NCBI GenBank assembly: GCA_934090685.1
Contig: CAKOJN010000002.1
Location: 148,501 to 212,500, forward strand
Length of the DNA: 64,000 nucleotides
Reading direction: 5' to 3'
Origin: an uncultured Bacilli bacterium
GTDB taxonomy: Bacteria; Bacillota_I; Bacilli_A; RF39; UBA660
Shown: in pieces, positions 8,949-15,677 of the stretch
Numbering within the stretch: the first letter of the stretch is position 1
Layout: every line of letters starts with the position of its first letter
The notes under the pieces: model-generated
The model's input: only the letters and a program-made list of their open reading frames with translations
The model's database searches: none
What the model was told of the DNA's origin: nothing
Translations under genes and position numbers: made by a program

Positions 8949-9548
8949 TTATCTGTTGTAGTATTCAACGATTAGAGCTTCATTAACTTCATTATTTAAT
9001 TCTTCTCTTTCAGGATATCTTAAGTAAGTACCTGTTTTTTTAGTTTTATCAACTTCTACAAATGCAGGAATGTTAATATCCATACCTAAACATTCATTAA
9101 TAACAGGGTGATCTAGTGATCCTTCTTTAACAGAAATAACACTTCCAACTTTTACTCTGAATGATGGAATATTTACTTTTTTACCATCAACTAAGATATG
9201 ACCATGATTAACTAATTGTCTAGCAGCTTTTCTAGTTTTAGCAAATCCCATTCTATAAACTAAATTATCAAGTCTACTTTCTAAAAGTATTAATAAATTA
9301 GTACCATGGATTCCTTGCATTTTACCAGCTGCATCGAATGTTTTTCTGAATTGTTTTTCAGATAAACCGTACATAAATCTAACTTTTTGTTTTTCTTGTA
9401 ATTGAACACCATATTCACTAAGTTTTCTTCTACTAGTTCCATGAATACCAGGAGCTTGAGTTTTACGTCTTAGTTCTTTACCAGTTTCAAGAGTAGAAAA
9501 ACCATATCTTCTAGATTTTTTAAATACAGGTCCGATGTATCTTGACAT
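8949..9548 (-). CDS. rpsD: Small ribosomal subunit protein uS4
   Basis: Primary 16S rRNA-binding protein that nucleates 30S assembly. It begins MSRYIGPVFKKSRRYGFST and contains the S4 RNA-binding domain (about residues 89-150: LESRLDNLVYRMGFAKTRKAARQ, then VNHGHILVDG). Length 199 fits the Bacilli form without zinc Cys residues. The start follows an AAAGGAGG site. It is a single-gene unit with its own promoter and a long structured leader, as in Bacilli where S4 represses its own mRNA. Confidence 0.97.
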   Translation of the reverse strand: MSRYIGPVFKKSRRYGFSTLETGKELRRKTQAPGIHGTSRRKLSEYGVQLQEKQKVRFMYGLSEKQFRKTFDAAGKMQGIHGTNLLILLESRLDNLVYRMGFAKTRKAARQLVNHGHILVDGKKVNIPSFRVKVGSVISVKEGSLDHPVINECLGMDINIPAFVEVDKTKKTGTYLRYPEREELNNEVNEALIVEYYNR

Positions 9549-9696
9549 AGTATTTGTTCCTCCTTTACAATATTTTTGTATTAAAGGCCACTACTTATAG
9601 TTATAGGGAGTTTCTTATTACTTTCGCCTTGGCAGAGGTTACTTATATTTACTTAGAAACACATTATAATTACTTATAGCACTGCCACTAAATACT
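9549..9696 (-). ncRNA. rpsD 5' leader, probable S4 autoregulatory element
   Basis: About 150 transcribed bases precede rpsD. In RNA sense a 5' TGGCAG segment can pair with CTGCCA further on, and several further complementary stretches surround GGCGAAAG. Autogenous control by S4 is established for Firmicute rpsD leaders; that this one folds the same way is inferred from position and pairing potential. Confidence 0.55.
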
Positions 9697-9702
9697 TAGT
9701 AA

Positions 9703-9731
9703 ATTATATAATAAAAACTACTAAAAATCAA
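9703..9731 (-). promoter_or_regulatory. rpsD promoter
   Basis: On the minus strand TTGATT (9731-9726), 17-base spacer, TATAAT (9708-9703). It lies back to back with the promoter of the following gene. Confidence 0.7.
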
Positions 9732-9748
9732 TAAAAATACATAAATAA

Positions 9749-9778
9749 TTGATTGAAATAGTTAAAATATGCTATAAT
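9749..9778 (+). promoter_or_regulatory. Promoter of the murB operon
   Basis: TTGATT (9749-9754), 18-base spacer, extended -10 TGCTATAAT ending at 9778. Confidence 0.65.
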
Positions 9779-9799
9779 TTGGGTACGGAGATGATATTT

Positions 9800-10321
9800 A
9801 TGGCAAAAAATAATATGAAATTAAAGTATAAAACTAAAAAAAGAGAAAGAAAAGTTGAAGTTACTGAGACTGATAAAATTAAATCAGCAGTTTATACAGT
9901 AATCGGAGTTTTCTTGTTTTTTGGATTAATGTATTTATGTGTTTTTGGACTTAATAAAATAGGTGCTTTTGAAGAAGGATATAAAAAACCTGATACTAAG
10001 ACTGAATTTAATTATGAGAAAATTATGATCGGTAATGTATTTAATAGAAGTGAAAAAACATATTACGTACTTTTTGATAATTATAAAGATTATAAAGTAG
10101 ATAGTTATATTAATAGTTTAATTAAAGATAGTGATGAAGTAGTGTATAAAGTTGATATGAGTCTAAGTGAAAATGCATCTCATGTATCTGATAATAATAA
10201 CAAGAATGCTAGTAGTAGTAATGAACTTAAAATTAATGATATAACACTTATTAAAATATCAAATGGAAAAATAGTTGAATACTTAGTAGGAACAGAAGAA
10301 ATAGAGAGTTACTTAGAATAA
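9800..10321 (+). CDS. Single-pass membrane protein of unknown function
   Basis: A basic N-terminus (about 30 residues, many Lys/Arg) is followed by one transmembrane helix (VYTVIGVFLFFGLMYLCVF) and an outside domain of about 110 residues that includes a polar Ser/Asn-rich linker. The ATG at 9800 follows GGAG by about 9 bases and is preferred over ATG 9791. Its stop overlaps the murB start by one base, so the two are translationally coupled; a role in envelope growth can be guessed from that alone. No recognisable family motif. Confidence 0.6.
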   Translation: MAKNNMKLKYKTKKRERKVEVTETDKIKSAVYTVIGVFLFFGLMYLCVFGLNKIGAFEEGYKKPDTKTEFNYEKIMIGNVFNRSEKTYYVLFDNYKDYKVDSYINSLIKDSDEVVYKVDMSLSENASHVSDNNNKNASSSNELKINDITLIKISNGKIVEYLVGTEEIESYLE

Positions 10322-11202
10322 TGATTAAGGAAATAGAAAGTATTTGTGAAATTAAATGTGAAGAAGAATTAACTAAATATAATACTTATAGAGTTAATAG
10401 TGTTTGTCATGCTTTAGTTTTTCCAAAAACAATTAAAGAGTTAAAGGAAGTACTATCTATATTAAAAAAATATTCTATTAAATATTTAATACTTGGTAAT
10501 GGTTCTAATGTTATATTGCCGCCTTATTATGATGGGATAATTATTAAACTTAGTAATTTTTCTGAATGCAATATTAAAGGTAATGAAGTAGTTGTTGGTG
10601 CTGGTTACATGTTTAATAAATTATCAAGTGAACTTTCTAATATGGAATACACTGGTTATGAATGGGCAGTTGGAATACCAGGGACAGTTGGCGGATGTAT
10701 ATACAATAATGCAGGTGCATACAAAATGAGTATGTCTGATTTACTTATTTCAGTCACAGTACTTAAAAATGATGAAATAATAGAATTATCTTGTAATGAA
10801 TGTAATTTTGGATATAGAACTTCATTATTTAAAGAAGAAAAGGATTATGTAATATTATCATGTAAATTGAAATTACATAAGGGTAATCTTGATGAAATAA
10901 AATCCTTAATTAGTGATAGAACTAAAAGAAGAATGGAAACTCAACCATTAAATTATCCTTCTTGTGGCAGCGTATTTAGAAATCCAGATAATATTCCTGC
11001 TGGTAAAGTTATTGAAGAGGTAGGGTTAAAAGGTTATAGTATTGGTGGTGCTAAAGTATCTGAATTGCATGCTAATTTTATTATTAATACTGGGGAAGCT
11101 ACTAGTGAAGATATTATCAAATTAATAAATGTTATTAAAGATAAAGTTAAAAATGAAACTGATATTGACTTGATTTTAGAACAAGAAATTATAAAAGGAT
11201 AA
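10321..11202 (+). CDS. murB: UDP-N-acetylenolpyruvoylglucosamine reductase
   Basis: FAD enzyme that reduces UDP-GlcNAc-enolpyruvate to UDP-MurNAc, the second committed step of peptidoglycan synthesis. FAD-binding motifs are clear: LGNGSNVIL (about residue 59), GIPGTVGGCIYNNAGAY (about 117), FGYRTSLF, and the C-terminal PSCGSVFRNP with the catalytic Ser, followed by LKGYSIGGAKVSELHANFI. The length (293) and short C-terminal domain match the type II MurB of Firmicutes. A walled cell is implied, so this is not a wall-less mollicute. Confidence 0.95.
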   Translation: MIKEIESICEIKCEEELTKYNTYRVNSVCHALVFPKTIKELKEVLSILKKYSIKYLILGNGSNVILPPYYDGIIIKLSNFSECNIKGNEVVVGAGYMFNKLSSELSNMEYTGYEWAVGIPGTVGGCIYNNAGAYKMSMSDLLISVTVLKNDEIIELSCNECNFGYRTSLFKEEKDYVILSCKLKLHKGNLDEIKSLISDRTKRRMETQPLNYPSCGSVFRNPDNIPAGKVIEEVGLKGYSIGGAKVSELHANFIINTGEATSEDIIKLINVIKDKVKNETDIDLILEQEIIKG

Positions 11203-11208
11203 AATAAA

Positions 11209-11240
11209 AAATTGGTCATATGGCCAATTTATTTATTTTT
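11209..11240. terminator. Bidirectional terminator between murB and rpmB
   Basis: AAATTGGTCA and TGGCCAATTT form a 10-bp stem (one G-T pair), with T-rich sequence downstream on both strands. Confidence 0.8.
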
Positions 11241-11396
11241 TTTATTTGTCTTAATTTCTTTAGTAGAAAGTCTAACTTTTTTACCATCTACAATTGTTGT
11301 TTGTAAATTTACTTTTTGAGTCTTTTTAGTTGCCTTTAATGAAAAAGGTCTATTTTGTGCACTCATGTTATTTCTTTTTGATATATTTTTAGCCAT
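11229..11396 (-). CDS. rpmB: Large ribosomal subunit protein bL28, short form
   Basis: A 55-residue basic protein with the L28 core: NNMSAQNRPFSLKATKKTQ, NLQTTIVDGKKVRLSTKEIK. It is a few residues shorter than the usual 60-64 and the N-terminal CxxxGK element is replaced by NISKRN, so no zinc site is present. The minus-strand ATG at 11396-11394 follows GGAGG at 11410-11406; an upstream in-frame ATG near 11438 would add 14 residues but lacks a ribosome site. Identification rests on the core motif. Confidence 0.8.
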   Translation of the reverse strand: MAKNISKRNNMSAQNRPFSLKATKKTQKVNLQTTIVDGKKVRLSTKEIKTNKKNK

Positions 11397-11464
11397 ATTA
11401 ACTTGCCTCCTCTTTTTAAGCCACATATAATTTAACATAAATTTTGATTTAAGTAAAGTAAAAA

Positions 11465-11493
11465 TTGACTTTTTTAGGCTATTTTGCTACAAT
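11465..11493 (+). promoter_or_regulatory. Promoter of the 297-residue unknown gene
   Basis: TTGACT (11465-11470), 17-base spacer, extended -10 TGCTACAAT ending at 11493. Confidence 0.7.
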
Positions 11494-11516
11494 AAACATA
11501 ATTTCAGGAGGATTCT

Positions 11517-12410
11517 ATGAAAAAAGAACTAAGAAGATATTCTCTGGTTGAATACTTAGGAAAAGTAGAAAGAATAGTAAAAACTGAAAGTGATTACTTG
11601 CAAATATTAGAATCTATTAAAAAAAATAATAGGAAATCTTCTAGTAAGAGATTTTTTGGTAATGTAACTAAAAAGTATATTGCTGATGAGATACATGTAG
11701 AAGTTCATGTTTATAATAGACTTACTCCTAAAATGACTATTAGTGATATTGAAAAATTAACTAGTTCTTTTGATGAGAGGGAATTGATTGGATACTTTGG
11801 TAATAGATTAAAGACTAAGAATGACTATATTCCTGATATAAATGTTGCTTATTTTGAAGATAAAAATAGTAAATTAAAAAATGAAAATGATTTAGATATT
11901 AGAATACTTTATTTACCAATTATTTATATGGAGGATGTTAAATATTTAGATATTAAATATATTAAAAGATGTCTTTTATATCATGCTGAATCAAAAGATT
12001 TAGATTTTTTTAAAGATTTAGCATATAGATTTGAAACTTATTTATCTTCTAAAGATGAAATTGAAAAATTATATGAAACTATAGAAAAAGTAGAATATTA
12101 TGGACTTAGTACTAATTATTTATACTTTGAAACTAAAAATTTATTAAATAAATTAATTTATGAAAGAGATAAGAATGATTCTTTAATAAGATTAGATGAT
12201 GGTTCTTATCAATTAAGCCAAAGAAGATTAAGGGATTTTGGTATGTTCATCAAGTATTACAATAATCCTAATAAAAACAGTCCTCTTGAATATAATGGTT
12301 ATTTAATTAAAGATAAAATTGATAGAGAAGAGTTTGAACAAAGATGTGAAAATGAAGAGGATTCTAGAAGAGAATATCTAGCATTAAGAAGATGGGACTC
12401 ATTTAATTAA
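11517..12410 (+). CDS. Protein of unknown function, 297 residues
   Basis: Starts at ATG 11517 after a strong CAGGAGG site. No signal peptide or transmembrane segment is evident; the sequence is charged and mixed helical, with a Tyr-rich middle (LYLPIIYMED, KYLDIKYIKRCLLYHAES) and an acidic, Arg-rich C-terminus (EEFEQRCENEEDSRREYLALRRWD). Probably cytosolic. It is a single-gene unit between rpmB and the spoIIGA block, with its own promoter and terminator. I do not recognise the family. Confidence 0.6.
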   Translation: MKKELRRYSLVEYLGKVERIVKTESDYLQILESIKKNNRKSSSKRFFGNVTKKYIADEIHVEVHVYNRLTPKMTISDIEKLTSSFDERELIGYFGNRLKTKNDYIPDINVAYFEDKNSKLKNENDLDIRILYLPIIYMEDVKYLDIKYIKRCLLYHAESKDLDFFKDLAYRFETYLSSKDEIEKLYETIEKVEYYGLSTNYLYFETKNLLNKLIYERDKNDSLIRLDDGSYQLSQRRLRDFGMFIKYYNNPNKNSPLEYNGYLIKDKIDREEFEQRCENEEDSRREYLALRRWDSFN

Positions 12411-12423
12411 AAAAATAATATTT

Positions 12424-12460
12424 AGTATATATTTCGACAAAAAATATATACTTTTTTTTA
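12424..12460 (+). terminator. Terminator upstream of spoIIGA
   Basis: AGTATATATTT (12424-12434) and AAATATATACT (12442-12452) make a perfect 11-bp stem with a 7-base loop, followed by eight T. Its loop overlaps the Spo0A-like box. Confidence 0.75.
12432..12442 (-). promoter_or_regulatory. Candidate Spo0A box before spoIIGA
   Basis: On the minus strand the sequence reads TTTTGTCGAAA, an exact match to the 0A-box core TGTCGAA with favourable flanks. In Bacillus subtilis the spoIIG operon is switched on by Spo0A binding next to a sigma-A promoter. Possible -10 boxes TATACT lie at 12447-12452 and 12461-12466. The overlap with the terminator stem makes the assignment ambiguous. Confidence 0.5.
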
Positions 12461-12482
12461 TATACTTTTAATGGTGAATAAA

Positions 12483-13205
12483 ATGATATATATTGATGAA
12501 TTAATTTTGCTTAATTTTATTATTGATTATGTAATTCTTAGTACATTAACATTTTTACTTAAAAAGAATGTTAAAAAAAGAAGAATATTTTTATCATGTT
12601 TGGTTGGACAATTGTCTATTTTATATTTATTTGTGTCTTTAAATACAATATTTTTATTTCTATTTAAGCTTATTCTTGGGATAGGTATGATACTTGTATT
12701 ATATGGTTACAGTGATATAAAAACTCTTATTAAGGAAATAGTATATTTTTATATTTTGTGTTTCTTTCTAGGAGGAACTTTATATTATTTTAAAATTGAA
12801 AATTTAATTCATTATCAATATATATTACTTTTTATACCAATTATTATGAATATTTATAAATATTTTGAATATAATTTGAAGAGTGTTTTGACTACTAGAT
12901 ACAAAGTAACTATCTACTTAAATAATGGTAAAGTTTTATATTTAAATGGTTTTTTAGATACTGGAAATTCACTTATGGATCCATACCATGGTAATAAAAT
13001 TATTATTATCAATAAGGAAGTTAATGAAAATTATTTTTTAGTTCCATATAAGACAATAGATAGTACTTCATTATTAAAATGTTTTAATCCTAAAAAAGTG
13101 TATATAGATGGTTTAGGTCAAAGAAATGATATAACTGTTGGTATAACAAATAAGAAATTTAAGGGATATAATTGTTTATTAAATTATAAATTGATGGAGG
13201 GATAA
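12483..13205 (+). CDS. spoIIGA: Sporulation sigma-E factor-processing peptidase SpoIIGA
   Basis: Membrane-embedded aspartic protease of the mother cell that cuts pro-sigma-E after asymmetric division. The N-terminal half has about five hydrophobic segments; YIDELILLNFIIDYVIL matches the family start and KKNVKKRR follows the first helix. The C-terminal cytosolic domain carries LDTGNSLMDP with the catalytic Asp at about residue 159. I place the start at ATG 12483 rather than 12471 because family members begin with this segment; GGTGA at 12474-12478 is a modest ribosome site. At 240 residues it is shorter than the roughly 310 of B. subtilis. It overlaps sigE by one base, the canonical arrangement. 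Confidence 0.88.
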   Translation: MIYIDELILLNFIIDYVILSTLTFLLKKNVKKRRIFLSCLVGQLSILYLFVSLNTIFLFLFKLILGIGMILVLYGYSDIKTLIKEIVYFYILCFFLGGTLYYFKIENLIHYQYILLFIPIIMNIYKYFEYNLKSVLTTRYKVTIYLNNGKVLYLNGFLDTGNSLMDPYHGNKIIIINKEVNENYFLVPYKTIDSTSLLKCFNPKKVYIDGLGQRNDITVGITNKKFKGYNCLLNYKLMEG

Positions 13206-13885
13206 TGATAGAGAAATTATTGGATAAGTTTTTTAAAAATGATGATGTATTTTTTATAGGAAGTAGTGATATTTTACCACCACCTTTAAAGAAAAGTGTT
13301 GAAGAGGATTTAGTAAAGAAAAGTAATTTAGGTGATTTAGATGCTAGAAATAAACTTATTGAACATAACTTAAGATTAGTGGTGTTTCTAGCTAAAAAGT
13401 ATGATAATACAATATATGATTTAGAGGATTTAGTAAGTATTGGTACGATTGGTTTGATTAAAGGTATTAAGACATATAAACTTGATAAGAATATTAAACT
13501 TGCAACATATGCATCTAGATGTATTGATAATGAAATACTTATGTTTCTAAGAAAAAATAAAAAAAGAAATAGTGAGGTTAGTTTAGAAGATTCAATTAAT
13601 TTTGATAATGAAGGTAATGAGTTAAAACTTGAAGATGTTTTTGGTACTGAAGATGATGTTGTTGAAAAGAGTTTGGAGAGTAAAGATGATAAAATTTTAC
13701 TTGAAAAAGAGGTTAAGAATCTAACTAGTAGGGATAGAGATATTATAGAACAAAGATATGGACTTTTTGGTAAAAAGGAACTTACTCAGAAGGAACTTGC
13801 TGATAAATTGAATATTTCTCAATCATATATTTCAAGAATTGAGAAAAAAGTTATTAAAAAACTTAAAATATTAATGAGAATATAA
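13205..13885 (+). CDS. sigE: RNA polymerase sporulation sigma factor E (pro-sigma-E)
   Basis: First mother-cell sigma factor of sporulation. DVFFIGSSDILPPPL matches the region around the pro-sequence cleavage site of pro-sigma-E; regions 2 (EHNLRLVVFLAKKY, DLVSIGTIGLIKGI, KLATYASRCIDNEI) and 4 (TQKELADKLNISQSYISRIEKKV, an HTH) are intact. The sequence before GSSD is only about 19 residues, some 10 shorter than in B. subtilis, so the membrane-tethering pro-peptide is reduced. The start overlaps the spoIIGA stop and follows a GGAGGG site. Distinguished from sigma-K by position next to spoIIGA and by the SDILPPPL block. Confidence 0.92.
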   Translation: MIEKLLDKFFKNDDVFFIGSSDILPPPLKKSVEEDLVKKSNLGDLDARNKLIEHNLRLVVFLAKKYDNTIYDLEDLVSIGTIGLIKGIKTYKLDKNIKLATYASRCIDNEILMFLRKNKKRNSEVSLEDSINFDNEGNELKLEDVFGTEDDVVEKSLESKDDKILLEKEVKNLTSRDRDIIEQRYGLFGKKELTQKELADKLNISQSYISRIEKKVIKKLKILMRI

Positions 13886-13908
13886 AGCGTAAACTTTATA
13901 TTTTTTTA
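13881..13908 (+). terminator. Terminator of spoIIGA-sigE
   Basis: TATAAAG-CGTAAA-CTTTATA hairpin overlapping the stop codon, followed by seven T. Confidence 0.65.
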
Positions 13909-13917
13909 ATTAAATAC

Positions 13918-13947
13918 TTGTTTTTATATGCTTTAATATGGTAAAAT
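13918..13947 (+). promoter_or_regulatory. Promoter of the three-gene envelope operon
   Basis: TTGTTT (13918-13923), 18-base spacer, extended -10 TGGTAAAAT ending at 13947. It looks sigma-A-like rather than sigma-E-like. Confidence 0.55.
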
Positions 13948-13986
13948 AAGATAGAATATGACAAAAAAGGAATTGGAGGAATTAAA

Positions 13987-15663
13987 ATGTCAAACAATTA
14001 TGATGACTATGGTTATGAAGATAGCAATAGTTCAAACTCTGGTTTGGGTAGAAAAGTCTTAATTATTGCACTTATTTTAATAGCAATTTTTTTAGTAGTT
14101 TTTTTACTTAAGAGTTGTAGTGGAAAAACGAGCAAACCAAGTGATAATGTATTTGATTATGAATCTACTTTACTAGATGCAGGGAAGGCATTCTATGAAT
14201 ATAATACAGATTTGTTTCCTACAGAAATAGGTGAGTGTGCTCAAGTTGAATTAGAAACTTTAATAAGTAGAGGTCTTGCAGTTGCAGATAAATTTAAAGC
14301 ATGTAATACAACAACTACTTATGTAAGAGTATGTAAACTTGAAAATGGTAGTATGCATTATACTCCATGGTTAAGTTGTACTGATAAGTCATCTGATAGT
14401 GAATATGGTGAATTTAAAGAAGGTAATATTGCTGATGTTAAAGCAAACGAATCATTACTTAAATTTGAATTTTTACCTCAAGCATTAAAAACTAGTGGTT
14501 CAACATTAGGAAAAGTAGAAGAGTTATGGAAAAGTGATATTAAATATGGAGCATATAAAACTCTAGGTACATCAACATATTACAGATATAAAGATTTATT
14601 GTATATATGGAATGTACAAGTTAAAAAATATTATACAAGTAAAGGTGAAAAATCATCTGCTAGTGAAGTTAATGAATACTACACAGTAGCGCCTAGTAAT
14701 GATTATTTACTTCATGATAGTAAAGCTACTGCATATAAATGGTTTACAAGTGAGTCTACTAAAGTATATTATATGAAAAATGGTGCTAAAGCATTTAGTC
14801 CTACACCTGTAGAAGGTTATCCATATAATGAAGGTGGTACTGTTGTTACAATGTATCAAACAAGAAGTGTAACTGGTACTTATAATCCAACACTATATCA
14901 TGAATGTAGACCAACTAAAAATTCAACGGCAGTAAAATATCAAAAAGAAGAATGTGGTAAAGGTACTGATAAGAATTTCTCAGTTGAAACTAATAAATTC
15001 TATTCATGTACAAGTTCTGCTAGTGATTCAGTTCTTGGCAATAAGGTAAATGCAGGAACTACTTGTAAAAAATATAGTAATTGGTCACCAGCAACTAGTA
15101 CAGCGTGTGATACTAAAGATACTGATACATGTAGATCAGCGTCACAAACTTTCTATAATTGGTATAAACTAGAAGGAAATGAAACTAAAAAATATTATCC
15201 ATCTGGAAGTAGTAATGCTTCGGGTGAAAAGATATATTATACATCTGCACCTGTAGAAGGCGCTATTAAAGATGATAGTACTAAAACAACGGCATACAAA
15301 TGGTATAAAGCAACTGATGGTACATCATCAGGTTATTCAGCAGTATCACCAAGTAGTGGAGCAACAAAAACTAATCAATCTAAATGGGGTAATTGGTCTA
15401 GTTGGTCTACTAAGAATCCAAAAGTAAATGATGGAAGAACAAGAAAAATAGAAAGCAAAGAAAAAATTAAATTACAACAAATCTTAGGAACAACTGAAGA
15501 AAGTTGGGAAGATTTAAGTCAAACATTCGTAAGTGAAGAAGAAATGATAAATATATTCAAGTCTAAAAATTACAATGTTAATTCATTAAAAGATATTAAT
15601 AACAACGGTGAATTAAGGTACAAAGTTAAAATGTATATAAGAAATAAGAAAGTAAATAAATAA
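13987..15663 (+). CDS. Membrane-anchored extracellular protein of unknown function
   Basis: A short cytosolic Tyr/Asn/Asp-rich head (about 22 residues) precedes one transmembrane helix (VLIIALILIAIFLVVFLL, residues about 25-42), giving a type II membrane protein with some 510 residues outside. The ectodomain is Thr/Ser/Tyr/Lys rich with scattered Cys and recurring patterns such as TAYKWF, TAYKWY, YYTSAPVEG, plus two Trp-rich stretches (YSNWSPATSTAC and KWGNWSSWSTKNP) that superficially resemble thrombospondin type 1 modules. The last 80 residues are charged and helical. First gene of a three-gene operon placed between sigE and sigG. Not recognised. Confidence 0.6.
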   Translation: MSNNYDDYGYEDSNSSNSGLGRKVLIIALILIAIFLVVFLLKSCSGKTSKPSDNVFDYESTLLDAGKAFYEYNTDLFPTEIGECAQVELETLISRGLAVADKFKACNTTTTYVRVCKLENGSMHYTPWLSCTDKSSDSEYGEFKEGNIADVKANESLLKFEFLPQALKTSGSTLGKVEELWKSDIKYGAYKTLGTSTYYRYKDLLYIWNVQVKKYYTSKGEKSSASEVNEYYTVAPSNDYLLHDSKATAYKWFTSESTKVYYMKNGAKAFSPTPVEGYPYNEGGTVVTMYQTRSVTGTYNPTLYHECRPTKNSTAVKYQKEECGKGTDKNFSVETNKFYSCTSSASDSVLGNKVNAGTTCKKYSNWSPATSTACDTKDTDTCRSASQTFYNWYKLEGNETKKYYPSGSSNASGEKIYYTSAPVEGAIKDDSTKTTAYKWYKATDGTSSGYSAVSPSSGATKTNQSKWGNWSSWSTKNPKVNDGRTRKIESKEKIKLQQILGTTEESWEDLSQTFVSEEEMINIFKSKNYNVNSLKDINNNGELRYKVKMYIRNKKVNK

Positions 15664-15677
15664 AAGGGAGTGATTTT

